A stretch of DNA of 64,000 nucleotides from Isoetes taiwanensis. Lineage: Eukaryota; Streptophyta; Lycopodiopsida; Isoetales; Isoetaceae. Shown piece after piece: positions 11,324 to 21,342 of the stretch (the stretch's first letter is position 1; every line of letters begins with the position of its first letter). Below the pieces are notes generated by a model. The model was given only the letters and a program-made list of their open reading frames with translations, was not told where the DNA came from and searched no databases. A program made the translations under genes and the position numbers. Location of the stretch: assembly GCA_021234155.1 (NCBI GenBank), contig JAJEKV010000003.1, positions 8,742,413-8,806,412 on the forward strand, written 5' to 3'.

Positions 11324-12419
11324 TTATATCTGTTGAAAGTTCTGATATCTTCTCCAACTCAGACCTTTAGTCATTATATCAGCAAGCTGGTCCTCTGACT
11401 TGATGTATGTTAACTGAATGAGTACTTTATTCACCATATCCCTAATGTAGTGCATCTCCATCTCAATATGCTTAGTTCTTTCATGCAACACAGGATTTTT
11501 GGCCATAGCAATGCAACTTTGATTGTCACAGAATAGCTCAGTACTTTCTTCCTGTTTTATTTCTAATTCATCCAGCAATCTTCTAGTCCATATTATCTCC
11601 TTGGCTGCTAATGTGGTCGATGCATACTCAGACTCAGCTGTGGAAAGTGCAATTGAAGACTGTTTCTTGCTCCTCCAGCTTATTGGTGCTCCTCCTAACA
11701 TCAAAATATATCCTGATGTAGATTTTCTCTCGTCTAAATCCCCACACCAGTCTGCATCACTATAACCTCTCAATCTTAGATCCTTTGAGCAGTAAATAAT
11801 TCCAGTATCCTTAGTTCCCTTTAAGAATCTTAAGACCTTCTTGGCTGCCAACCAATGCTCATATCCTGGGTTATGATTGTATCTACTCAGAACGTTTACA
11901 ATATAAGCTATATCAGGCCTTGTGTTATTTGCAACAAATAGCAAACTTCCCACCAGTTGCCTATATGGCACATTAATCATCCTTTCCTTTTCCCTTTCAT
12001 TCTTAGGACATAAATCCTTTGATAATCTGGTACCAGCCATGACTGGAACTTTGACTGGATTACATTCTTGCATACTAAATTTCTCCAAGACAGAATCAAT
12101 GTACTTACTTTGAGTTAAAGAGATTCTCATATTTTTCCTGTCTCTTGTCACTTGTACACCCAGGAACTTTGATAATTCCCCTAGGTCTGTCATTTTGTAC
12201 CTGTTCTTGAGCTTTTCCTTGCATTCATTCAAGAACCTCATATTGTTTGCTGCCAGAATACAGTCATCCACATATACTGCAATTATACAAAACACCATCT
12301 CTTCTCTTAACACATAGACATTGCCATCATTTGCCAATTTTGTAAAATTTTGTTCCTTCAAAAAACCATCAATGCAAAAATACCATTGTCTTGGCGATTG
12401 TTTCAGTCCATAAACCGCC
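11324..12419 (-). pseudogene. Copia RT palm and RNase H (3' half of pol)
   Basis: The frame resumes after the LINE tail with AVYGLKQSPRQWY, the conserved copia RT motif. The catalytic AVYVDDCILAA and the thumb LGELSKFLGVQVTRD follow, then SLLFVANNTRPDIAY. RNase H comes next with SDADWCGDLDERKSTSGY, STAESEYAS, LFCDNQSCIAMAKNP and the terminal EDQLADIMTKGL. All catalytic acidic residues can be seen and this half has no internal stop. It is separated from its N-terminal half only by the LINE insertion: removing that joins VWRLKKA to VYGLKQ in frame. The stop lies about 110 bases before the polypurine tract. Confidence 0.95.
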
Positions 12420-12420
12420 T

Positions 12421-12424
<4 letters not shown>

Positions 12425-12453
<29 letters not shown>

Positions 12454-13714
12454 AAGAAACGGCAGAGATTGTATTAATATATGAGAAAATTACATGATCA
12501 TACATACAAAAAAAACCATTGTAGGAATCAACCTTGCAATGGAAAAATGGTGATGGCTAGAGGACCACCACAAACCTTTTTTAGGGGAAGGATACCCGCT
12601 CAAAACAAAGGAAAAAGCACTTTTAAAATAGTTCAGAGCACAGAGAACTCAGTCTGTAAAGCTGGATTTTACAGAATATCAGGGACCCCTTCGAGATTGA
12701 TTATAGCAAAAGCCTCCTCTGTATGGACAAACATCAAGTCGTCAAGTTCATTCGGCCCATAACCTGTTGAATCCAGGAGATACATAACCCAAGCATCACG
12801 AGCGTCTTCATGAATTTTCAGCTTTGCTTGGAAGTAAGGTTTAATCTCCGGGATGAACCTCCAGAGATCTTCATCATTCAGCAGCCGGGTAAAGGTAATG
12901 CAGCTGATAACCTCAGTTTTAAGCCAGAAAAGTGCATCAATGGTTTCCAGAGGCGAGAGAGGAACAGTAGTAGGATCAACCTCGCGGGCATGTCCTCCCT
13001 CATGGTGCCTCCTCAGCAGAAGCTCTGTCAAACAAAGAATCCAAATCATTAAAGAGCAAAGTGAAAAACTGAAAGAAACCATTGAAGTTTCCTAAGGAAT
13101 CCCAGCGTCTGTCATAATTCAAGCCCTGCTTTGCCTTATGAGCCATGGCAGCTTCAGCTAGGAGGACCTGAAAGGTAGCTTTAAGTTTATTCAGACTTGG
13201 GGCCGATCCAGAGATAGCAACTTCATTTCTATGTTTCCATATGGCCCAACAAGTGAGGATCCGAATGGTTCCTTTGAAAGGGGAATTCTGATTTAAATAT
13301 TGTAGCAAGGAAGCCTCATCAATAGGAGTATGTTGCACCAGGGGTTGAATCCACTGCCAAAAAAGAGAAAGCCAAGGACAGAGGAAGACGTGTGAACTTG
13401 TTTCTGTGGAGCCACAGCCCATTGGACATAAATCAGAGATTTGATTGTTGAATTGGGCTCTGAAACCATTTGTCTTTAAACTTTTGTTCAGCAGTAACCA
13501 TCTGAAAAGCCCGATTTTACTAGCACATTGGAGTTTCCACCCCTGTCTTATGATTTCAATAGCAAGATCCTGTTGGCAATTCCAAGCTCTGCTCACTTTT
13601 AATTGAGACCTGTCCAAAAGCATACTATAAATTTTAGAAACTTTATATGGACGCCCACCACAGGTCCAATTCTGATCTTCATTTGCTTGTCCAACTGGGT
13701 TTCGGGTTAGAGTA
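12425..13714 (-). mobile_element. 5'-truncated LINE inserted in the copia RT
   Basis: On the minus strand the insert starts in LINE coding sequence and ends in an A-tail of about 28 bases (12,425-12,452). It is flanked by GCCTTCTT at 12,417-12,424 and 13,715-13,722, an 8-bp target-site duplication. The host coding sequence is continuous across it. Truncated 5' end, A-tail and target duplication are the hallmarks of target-primed reverse transcription, so the LINE arrived after the copia element. Confidence 0.95.
13000..13714 (-). pseudogene. LINE ORF2 C-terminus with zf-RVT domain
   Basis: The frame reads GGRPYKVSKIYSMLL and then KIGLFRWLLLNKSLKTNGFR, followed by DLCPMGCGSTETSSHVFLCP and ILTCWAIWKHRNEVAISG. 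This is the plant LINE zf-RVT region, with its C-x3-C ... H-x3-C cluster and the WAIWKHRN tail motif that follow reverse transcriptase and RNase H. It happens to be fused in frame to the copia RT N-half because the insertion kept the phase. The stop is at 13,000. A further minus-strand frame (13,082-12,669) containing LWRFIPEIKPYFQAKLKIHE overlaps it and may be the shifted continuation or 3' region of the LINE. Confidence 0.88.
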
Positions 13715-14364
13715 GCCTTCTTCAACCTCCACACCTTTTCTTTTCCAACTTCAAAACCCAAAGCTTGTTTCATGTAGACTTCTTCTTCTAAATCTGCATT
13801 AAGGAAAGCAGTGCATACATCCATGTGATGTAAATCAAGATTCAAAGCATTAGAAATGGCAATAATCATCCTAATACTTGTTAGTTTAACTACAGGTGAA
13901 TATGTTTCATCAAAATCTACTCCCTTTTTCTGTGAATATCCTTGTGCCACTAACCTTGCTTTGTATTTGGGACTTCCATCTGCATTTACCTTCAATTTGA
14001 ACACCCATTTGTTCCCTATAGCTGTTTTTACTTTTGGCAAATCCACTAGTTCATATGTGGATGTTCTATCAAACGACTTCATCTCTTCTGCCATTGCAAT
14101 TTTCCAGTTCTCACAGTCATGTGAGTTTATAGCTTCTTCAAAACTTTCTGGTACCCCAGATTCTAGTACCATGTGAACCTCCTCTGTGTCTTCTATCAGG
14201 TTTTGTAATCTATTACTTTTCCCATCATCTCTTCTGCCATATCTTTGTGTATCAATATTTGCTTCCTGCTGTAATCTTTCTCCTGACTTGTTTGATAGTT
14301 TCTGTCCCCTTTCCCATGTCAGTCTCATGACCTTCCTCTTTTTCATGACTTTCCCCATCATCAA
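13715..14364 (-). pseudogene. Copia RT N-terminal half
   Basis: The frame contains PESFEEAINSHDCENWKIAM and NKWVFKLKVNADGSPKYKAR. LVAQGYSQKKGVDFDETYSP and MDVCTAFLNADLEEEVYMKQ follow. These are the opening motifs of the copia reverse transcriptase (RVT_2), including the first catalytic Asp in DVCTAFLNADL. It ends at VWRLKKA where the LINE interrupts it. Its frame differs from that of the gag-integrase reading frame upstream; the two overlap between 14,252 and 14,364, so one small indel there separates them. Confidence 0.92.
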
Positions 14365-16825
14365 TGTCCTTAATGCTTTCTGTATCCGAGTCTACATCTT
14401 CTTGTCTTTTCAGAATTTTGTTTTCTTCCATTCTTGTGTTTTCTACAACCTTTTCTAAACTTGCAAGCTTCTCCTCCTTTTGAATTTTTTCTTCTTCCAA
14501 CAAAGGTCTATACAAGACCTTTTCTTCAAAGATTACATCCCTGCTCACTAATATCCTTCTTTTGAGTGGATCATATACTCTGTATCCCTTGGAGTGAGAG
14601 TCATATCCGACCAAATATGTGACAGTGGATTTATCATCTAATTTTTGCCTTAACTGCTGAGGCACATGAGTGTATGCAAGACACCCATACACTTTAAACA
14701 TTTCAAGGTTCGGATTCCTCCCTGACCACATCAGCTCTGGACATTTTCCTTGTAAGCTTTTTGAAGGCAATGCATTTTGTATAAGTACTGCAGTTTTAAC
14801 TGCCTCTTCCCAAAGATAATTTGGCAAACCAGCATGCTTTAACATAGACCTTGTGGCATTCAAGATGGTCTTGTTTTTCCTTTCTGCTACCCCATTTTGT
14901 TGGGGTGTATGGCTGCAAGTATATTGTCTTTTGATTCCCTTTTCCATGCAATACCTTACAAACTTGCCTGACATGTACTCCCCTCCACGGTCAGACCTCA
15001 CACACTTTATTTTCTTCCCTGTCTCACATTCAATCTCTACTGCAAATATCTTAAAGGCTTCAAATGCCTGATCCTTAGTTCTTAGACAATATAATTTTGT
15101 CTTCCTGCTATAGTCATCTACAAAGGTTATAAAGTACCTTTTTCCAGTTATTCCCCTTACGTTCAGTGGACCACAAAGGTCCATGTGAATCAATCCCAGA
15201 ATTTCTTTTGCTTTCCCCTTTGTTTTTGAGAAAGGTAGCCTTGAGTGTTTTCCAAGCATACGACCCCTGCACATAAAATTTTCTGTTTCTTTGTCAGCAG
15301 CTTCTATCAAACCTTGTTTTACCATATATTCAATATTTTTCATGTTAGTGTGCCCAAGCCTTTCATGCCAAGTTGTCATGCTTGGAGATTGTGTCAAGTT
15401 TACACTTTCAATATGTCGAATATTTAAACCAAAAAGATTGCCAATCCTTCTTCCAAGAAACTTTAATTCATTTCCATCAAAAATCTTACAATGAGTTCTT
15501 TCAAAGACTACTTTCAATCCCATGTCAACTAGTTGGGAGATGGAAATTAAATTCCTAACCAAAGTAGGAACACATAAAACATTTTGTAAATTAACTATTC
15601 TGCCACTTAGGTCAAACAGTTCCAACATTCCAACATCTTCAATCTTCTGTAGATCCCCATTTCCAACCTGAATGTGTCCACCTAGACTCCCTTTCTTTTC
15701 TTTCAAGATTTTCGTGTTGCATGCAATGGATCTTTCTGCTCCACTATCTAAAATCATGAGATCATTATCAACAATGTTATCATTAGTAGTAATTAAAACC
15801 TTTTGCTGTCTTACCTCATCAACTTCAGCATTTGGATCTTCTTCAAGGATTACTTCCTCTGCCACATTTGCTTCAGAATTGGTATTCCTCCTAAATCTGC
15901 CCCGACCTCTTCCTCTTGCAGCAAAACTTCCTCTAGAACCCTTTTCCTTTCCTCTTGAGAGTACCTTTGGTGAAGAACAGTTTGATGCAAAGTGTCCTCT
16001 ACCTCCACAATTGTAACAATTTATTTCCCTTGTCATTGATGGACAATCTACTTTCAAATGTCCATATTGATTACAATTGTAACACGGGCCAAGTTTTCCC
16101 CTTTTCTTATGGTCATCTTTTGCCTTACCTTTTGTGAATAAAACTTGTGAAGTTTCTTCATCTTCCATTACCCTGTTTTGCTCGATTTCTGTTTTTAACA
16201 TTCTTTCAGCTTCCATTCTAGTCCTTGCCAAAGTTCTGATAAAAATAGATATGTTTCCCATGCTGGTCACTGCCCTAGAAATGGCCAGAACTTGCTGTTG
16301 TTGAGTATAAACTACTCCTGCTCCTTCCAAATCAGCTATGATGTTGTCAAAGTTTTGAAAGAAATCATGAACATTGTCCTTGTCATGAAACCTTAACCTC
16401 CCCAACTCATTCTCCAGCACATCTATTTGTGAGGATGTCTTTTCCTCAAAATTTGTGAGCATATAGCTCCACATTTCACTAGGATGCATGCCTCTAATTT
16501 TCAACACAATACTCGAGCTTACCTTGCTCGTAATTATTCCCTGATCTTCTTTGATTTTGGCAACATCACCAGCTCCGTCTCCTCTTGTAGATGTAACTTC
16601 TTCTGCCTCAACAGCATCCCCTTCATTTACAGAGCTCGAACTTTCCTCAGCAGCAACACCAGTGATTCTGCTCGTTCTTACTCTTCTATCTCCTGGCTCT
16701 ATGATCTCCCATAAGCCTTCAACCTGCAATACATGCTTAATCTTCTCTTTCCAAACTTGGAAACCTGAATCTCCCTTGAAAACATCAATTGCACTTAACA
16801 GGCCTGCACCAAACCTGCTTGCCAT
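14252..16825 (-). CDS. Copia gag-protease-integrase open frame (857 aa)
   Basis: This long uninterrupted frame encodes the first part of the copia polyprotein. Residues 1-240 are gag, with FQVWKEKIKHVLQ and the RLRFHDKDNVHDFFQNFD region. Two CCHC knuckles lie at 248-261 and 270-283. The aspartic protease active site is DSG at 360-362. The integrase zinc region has His 487 and 492 but only one of the two expected Cys (CRGR at 519-522 instead of CxxC). The core has D549, D612 and E648 with the D-D-35-E spacing, and VYGCLAYTHVP follows. The start is the ATG at 16,825, the first in frame. The frame ends in TITAGSKY-like sequence where RT should continue, so a frameshift has cut it off. The lost zinc Cys is a second defect. 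Confidence 0.93.
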   Translation of the reverse strand: MASRFGAGLLSAIDVFKGDSGFQVWKEKIKHVLQVEGLWEIIEPGDRRVRTSRITGVAAEESSSSVNEGDAVEAEEVTSTRGDGAGDVAKIKEDQGIITSKVSSSIVLKIRGMHPSEMWSYMLTNFEEKTSSQIDVLENELGRLRFHDKDNVHDFFQNFDNIIADLEGAGVVYTQQQQVLAISRAVTSMGNISIFIRTLARTRMEAERMLKTEIEQNRVMEDEETSQVLFTKGKAKDDHKKRGKLGPCYNCNQYGHLKVDCPSMTREINCYNCGGRGHFASNCSSPKVLSRGKEKGSRGSFAARGRGRGRFRRNTNSEANVAEEVILEEDPNAEVDEVRQQKVLITTNDNIVDNDLMILDSGAERSIACNTKILKEKKGSLGGHIQVGNGDLQKIEDVGMLELFDLSGRIVNLQNVLCVPTLVRNLISISQLVDMGLKVVFERTHCKIFDGNELKFLGRRIGNLFGLNIRHIESVNLTQSPSMTTWHERLGHTNMKNIEYMVKQGLIEAADKETENFMCRGRMLGKHSRLPFSKTKGKAKEILGLIHMDLCGPLNVRGITGKRYFITFVDDYSRKTKLYCLRTKDQAFEAFKIFAVEIECETGKKIKCVRSDRGGEYMSGKFVRYCMEKGIKRQYTCSHTPQQNGVAERKNKTILNATRSMLKHAGLPNYLWEEAVKTAVLIQNALPSKSLQGKCPELMWSGRNPNLEMFKVYGCLAYTHVPQQLRQKLDDKSTVTYLVGYDSHSKGYRVYDPLKRRILVSRDVIFEEKVLYRPLLEEEKIQKEEKLASLEKVVENTRMEENKILKRQEDVDSDTESIKDIDDGESHEKEEGHETDMGKGTETIKQVRRKITAGSKY

Positions 16826-16931
16826 TGATGATGTTCCATTCTTTGCTCTCTTGTGTATTAGGAAGGGGGGTAGAGACCCTGAAAGCCTCAGTAGTTGATG
16901 TATCTAGATAGCCTCATTAATTCCCAATTAA

Positions 16932-17769
16932 TGTGGCCTGTGCATAAGAGCCCGCCTGGCTGTGAGTGGCGGGACTAGACCAGCAGATAAGGGGGACTTG
17001 TCCCATTGCAGATTGATCCCTCTGGTGTGTAAAGCCTACCAGGGATCTTAGTGGGCTAGGCCTGATGGTTTGCCACTACGCGTGGGCAGGGCATGGGCTC
17101 GACACCTCTGGGGTGATGCGTCACCTTCCATGGGGTTCAAGTTGTAGACGGGCAGTAGCCCTCTAGCCGCCTGTGATGGGCATGTATGCCTCTGGAGGGA
17201 GTGATCTCCTCCTGTCTCATCGGGACTGGGGAGATGCAACCCAGGAGTAGCCCCCTTGGCTATGCACCCGGCATGCTACGGTCGAGTCCTAAGACTTATC
17301 AGCCTATTCTGCAAAGTATGCACAGGAGGGGCGGATGGAGTGGACTACTCAACGGCCATGTTCTTATGCTAGCCCAATCTATTTGCCATGAATTCTGTTT
17401 GCATTGACTTCTGGAGACCCATGCCGTCAGTCAATTCCCATGAGTCTGAGCCTTGGGTAGGATTCCCCTTATGTTGATGTTACTGATGTTGTTGTCACAT
17501 ATGTTTGGTTATAGTGAGCCACCCTTCGAGGTGGATATGTATGTCATTTGATGCGATGTGCTCATGTTTGATGTGCTTCTGCAGCTAGGTAGATCCCGAG
17601 GGAGAGGGGATGAATGACACGTCCATTCTGAATGACCCCATTGGATTCTTGACTGTTAGCAAGGATCTGATGTTAGGTGGACGGCCTCATGTCAGCCAGG
17701 GTGTTGGCAGGAGGGATGAACTCCGGTTATGTACGATGGGAGCATCGTATATGAGCAGGGGACGCCACA
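16932..17769 (+). mobile_element. LTR of a second LTR retrotransposon (838 bp)
   Basis: The segment starts TGTGGC and ends GCCACA, a 6-bp inverted terminus. It is followed by one G and then a perfect TGGTATCAGAGC primer site. GC content is visibly higher than in the surroundings. It lies head-on to the copia leader, so it probably inserted there. No second LTR copy was recognised downstream. The left border is inferred from the inverted terminus only. Confidence 0.72.
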
Positions 17770-17770
17770 G

Positions 17771-17782
17771 TGGTATCAGAGC
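17771..17782 (+). other. Primer-binding site, perfect tRNA-iMet match
   Basis: TGGTATCAGAGC is the exact complement of the initiator tRNA-Met 3' end used by many plant LTR elements. It follows the LTR end by one base. Confidence 0.9.
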
Positions 17783-17978
17783 AATGATCTTGGAGGACCA
17801 GGGATCGACCACTGGCCATTTCCCTAGTAGTACTAACAGTCTAGATCTTCAGTCTTGGAGTTGAAATGCCAAGCATGAACCTTTTTTTTCCAATCCTTAG
17901 AACAGTAAAGTAGAATAATGTTAAGTTAGGAAGAAATAGTAGAAATCCTGATAAATTCTGGCCATTAGGAAGTAACCC

Positions 17979-19145
17979 CTCACAGAGTGCGCCCAGAGAA
18001 TTTCCAAAAGTTTTGCAAATGCCTCTCGCGCACTGTGTGAGTGTTTGACCAATTTTGACCTGGATAGATGCATAGTTTGAGTAATCTGATAGCTCAGGAT
18101 CGCTTAGAATTTAAATTTAAACTAGGAATGTATGTTCTAACACTAAGAAACTGTTTAGAAAACTAAAGTTAGAGAAAAAAAGGAGTGACCCCTCACAGAG
18201 TGTGCCCTAGGCATTTCCAAAAAGTTTGAAAAGAACATAAAAGAACATACCAGAGACTCGACGCTACTAAAGCAGCTAGCGCGTCGACAAAGGAAAATGA
18301 TCAAGAGGAAGAAAGCAGCAAAGAGGAAGAGACTCGCACAGAAGGAGCGCAAGAGGCAAAAGGAACCTTGGAGGAAAACAAAGACAACACCAAGCAAAGG
18401 GGTTAGCATAAGGGTGCGGGAGCCTGATAGGCCACCATCTTCTTCATCAAAAATAGAGTCGGACGACGAGGCGGGGAGAATTCCCCGCCCAGCAGAAGGC
18501 TCGGGACCTTACAACCCCAACAATGAAGAAGCTGCAACACCACCTCCCTACCCGAAATGGCCAAAGCCAACAACTGACCCCAAGAAGGGCAAGTCGGCAC
18601 AGGAATTTTATGTACTCAAGCATGAGCGAGAGTACAAGAAGAAATTGATGGAGTACCAGGAGTACATGAAGATGTACGAGGCGTACTCAAGGTATTATGA
18701 AGTTAGCTAGGTTCATAAAGAAGGAGGATTGCTAATATAATGTAATTATGAAATTTTTATAAAAAGTGTTTTGATCAAGTTATAAAGTGTAAGATTGTAT
18801 TTAATAAGGTTGTAATAATGGCATGTGCATTTGGAATTAGTTAATTTGGACAAAAGGTCACTGTTTTAGGCCCCACCCCTCACAGAGTGCGCCAGAAGCA
18901 TTTCCAAAAGTTTTGAGAATGGCTCTCGCGCATTGTGTGAGTGTTGGGCCACTGATCTATGTCTAGACTTGTCCAAATGTAGAAACTAAGGGCACAGACC
19001 GCCTTAACTCTGCGAAATAAGTAGGATTCGGCCTTCATATCAACTTTTTAGAGTCATCTAGGACCTAAACAGGTGGCAACCACTCACAAAGTGCGCCCAG
19101 GGCATTTCCAAAAAGTTTGAAAATGCTTCTCGCGCACTGTGTGAG
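17979..19145. repeat. Four copies of a 63-bp imperfect palindrome
   Basis: Copies lie at 17,979-18,041, 18,192-18,230 (right half lost), 18,879-18,941 and 19,083-19,145. Each full copy runs from CTCACAGAGTGCGC to GCGCACTGTGTGAG around a CCAAAAGTTTTG-like centre, so it folds into a stem of about 28 bp. They are dispersed through the interior of the second LTR element, before and after the basic ORF. Confidence 0.88.
18297..18710 (+). CDS. Basic, coiled-coil-like ORF inside the second LTR element
   Basis: This 137-codon frame starts at the ATG at about 18,298 and stops at 18,710. The N-terminus is extremely basic (RKKAAKRKRLAQKERKRQK). The middle is Pro/Ser/Asp-rich, with PPPYPKWPKPTTDPKKGKSA. 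The C-terminus is charged and helical (EFYVLKHEREYKKKLMEYQE). No domain is recognised. Position about 500 bp after the primer site suggests a gag-like structural protein or a remnant of one, as in non-autonomous LTR elements. The basic N-terminus would suit nucleic-acid binding, but this is inference. It could also be a chance open frame, though the codon pattern looks maintained. Confidence 0.5.
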   Translation: MIKRKKAAKRKRLAQKERKRQKEPWRKTKTTPSKGVSIRVREPDRPPSSSSKIESDDEAGRIPRPAEGSGPYNPNNEEAATPPPYPKWPKPTTDPKKGKSAQEFYVLKHEREYKKKLMEYQEYMKMYEAYSRYYEVS

Positions 19146-19754
19146 GGGTCGAAACTTTGAACCTTCATAACTTGAGCTATACAGCTCCAAATCGCCTGAA
19201 ATTTGTTGCAATTTAACAGTCTAGAATCCATTTATGACCTCAAATTAGGCTAAAAGTATTATATTTCGCCTCAAAATGATCAAAATTGCTCAAACCCTAA
19301 ATTTTGTCTTCCAAACTAGGGTTTGTTTAGAATTAGAAGCAATAGCTTTTGGAGTACAAGGCTAGAGCCATGGAAGAGCAAGGCCATGACATTTTGAATA
19401 CATTGAAGACCCAGGCGAGGTACTGACAAAAGAAAAGAAGAGAGGAGAGTGAAAAGGCAGACCCAAGAGAGGAAGCACTATGGCAAACACCTCTACAAAC
19501 GAAATGAGTAGTACAGGGCACAACTGGCCTATCAACAACCTTCATTGATTGGAAGACATACGTTAATCATCTGCATGAAGAACCTTCTCGACTATCAAGC
19601 ACGTGACTGCCACATCCATGAGCTCACTGCAAAAAGAAGATCTCAACCCCTTCACCGACTCGACGCACATGAGTTCAAATGGGAGAATGGAAGGAAACAT
19701 ATACCAGAATGTTTGGAAATATCACAGATATCTGCCAAAAAATGTCACGATCCA

Positions 19755-20290
19755 GAAATACCATGATATAAGGACAGAAATACCATGGTATATGGCCAGA
19801 AATAGTGTGGTGTATGGCCAGAAATACCATGGTGTGTGCCCAGAAATACCATATTAAATTACTACATTAATCTAAAGCCAGTCAGAATTTAATAGTCGTA
19901 TTAATCTGAAACAATTTATGTTGTCACAGCCTTAGTGATCATGGCCTTCAAAATGGTATGGCCTTGTGACAACGTTAGAAAGACCATGGTATATGGACTG
20001 AAATACCATGGTATATGGACAGAAATACCATGGTATTGGCTAGAAATACCATGACACTAGCCAGATACCATGGTATATGGCCGAAGATACCAGAATATAG
20101 CCAGAAATACCATGGCCGTGTCCAAAAATACCATAGCCTTATTCAGAAGTACCATGGTCTTGGTCAGAAATACCATGGTCTTGGCCAGAAATACCAGAAT
20201 ATGGCCAAAAATACCATGGCCTTGTCCAGAGATACCATAGCCTTGTCCAGAAATACCATGGTCTTGGCCAGAAATACCGAAGCATTCCAC
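19755..20290. repeat. 22-24-bp minisatellite around a CCATGG palindrome
   Basis: About 20 units of the type AGAAATACCATGGTCTTGGC occur at 19,755-19,855 and 19,980-20,280. Many contain the palindrome ATACCATGGTAT. The two blocks are separated by about 125 bp of unrelated AT-rich sequence. Open frames across it in several phases are a by-product of the repeat, not genes. Confidence 0.9.
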
Positions 20291-20522
20291 GTCGCTTTTC
20301 TAATGTTATAATTATATTCGCCTTCGGGCACTATTCTATGTGTAGCCCTACTTCGCACTCTCATTTGTATTATATAAAAAAAATTTGTTCGTTAAAGCTC
20401 TGAATAGGATCCTTTACATATGGATGCTACGCGTGTGTGTTCAATCATTCTTGATTTGATTCATAGACATTTCTCATCTATAAGTAATCTGCTTTTGCTA
20501 TAGATGCAATACGACAGGCCCC

Positions 20523-21342
20523 ATGGCCTGCCACAATGGAACATCTGCGCTTGACTTGCGAGCAGGAGATCGTTCTTATCAAGCACCAGGTGGCAGAACT
20601 CAGGCGTATATTTTGCAATGTGCACCATCGCCTATGGCTTGTCGTGCTCCTGCATACCATAGACGCGTTAAATGCCCACGTCCTACAACCACACCCAACT
20701 CCAATTCGGACTCCGTCGACTCTTCTGAGTCTGATACTGAACAGGAGAAGTCCATTGACAAGGATCAAAAAGTGATTGCCTCTGCAAGCGCTAGTATTTG
20801 CTAGACCCACAAGCTCGTCCACTTCTGCGGCGTAGATGCTGAGTCTTCGTTAAAGGAGATCCACCAGGTTGCCAACACGTATGGGATGACTGATAAAAGC
20901 CACAGCGAGATTTGCTATCAATAACCTCATGGGTCCTGCCCGTAATCGGTGGGAAGGGTATGCTTCAGCTAATGGCTTAGCAGGTAATAACTGCAGGTTC
21001 AATACCCTTGCTCAGGCTTTCAAAGCTTGCTATGTTCCACGTACTCATAAGTGCCAGCAACTCCTGAACATGGTACGTGCATTTGCCACCAAGTCAGTAG
21101 CTAAAGCCGCAATAAGTGCCCTTGAATTAGAGGGGGCAACCCCTATGATCTTGGATCTAAGACATGCAACTTCTACTCCAAGCCAACACCCAGAGCCTGC
21201 TAAGCTGGACACCATTATGAGTGCTACACAACAACTTCTTCACTTTATTTCGAAAGAAACACAAAAACAGCCCCGTCAGAATAGGGCATGTTTTCGATGC
21301 TTTCGCCAAGGACACTATTTTCGGAACTGCCCCTTTCCTTGA
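20523..21342 (+). pseudogene. Decayed gag with one CCHC zinc knuckle
   Basis: The last frame (20,929-21,342) ends in CFRCFRQGHYFRNCPFP, a CX2CX4HX4C nucleocapsid knuckle typical of retroelement gag. Upstream in that frame are WEGYASANGLAGNNCRFNTL and AFATKSVAKAAISALELEGA. An earlier frame from the ATG at 20,536 reads MEHLRLTCEQEIVLIKHQVA, a plausible helical N-terminus. The two parts are in different frames with stops between them at 20,804-20,920. No protease or polymerase follows. The preceding stretch (20,300-20,520) has a TATATAA-type box at about 20,372 and might be an LTR, but no borders could be set. Confidence 0.7.

Larger units (their letters stand above)
10385..16931 (-). mobile_element. 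Ty1/copia LTR retrotransposon, nested and incomplete
   Basis: Reading on the minus strand, the order is leader, gag, protease, integrase, RT, RNase H, polypurine tract and 3' LTR. That is the copia order (integrase before RT). The 3' LTR ends at 10,385 inside an older gag. The 5' LTR and primer site are absent: about 100 bp before the gag start the leader gives way to the LTR of a plus-strand element (16,932). A 1.29-kb LINE splits the RT at 12,425-13,714, and a frame change separates the integrase from the RT part. The element is inactive. Confidence 0.88.

Noticed and set aside
13000-14364. A single 454-aa protein joining RT and a zinc domain
   Set aside because: It is a chimera made by the LINE insertion; the two halves belong to different elements, as the target duplication shows.
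17186-17864. Plus- and minus-strand ORFs within the second LTR
   Set aside because: They lie inside an LTR defined by termini and primer site and have no similarity to known proteins.
20015-20311. Open frames on both strands across the CCATGG minisatellite
   Set aside because: They are produced by a repeat whose unit lacks stops; there is no domain or start context.
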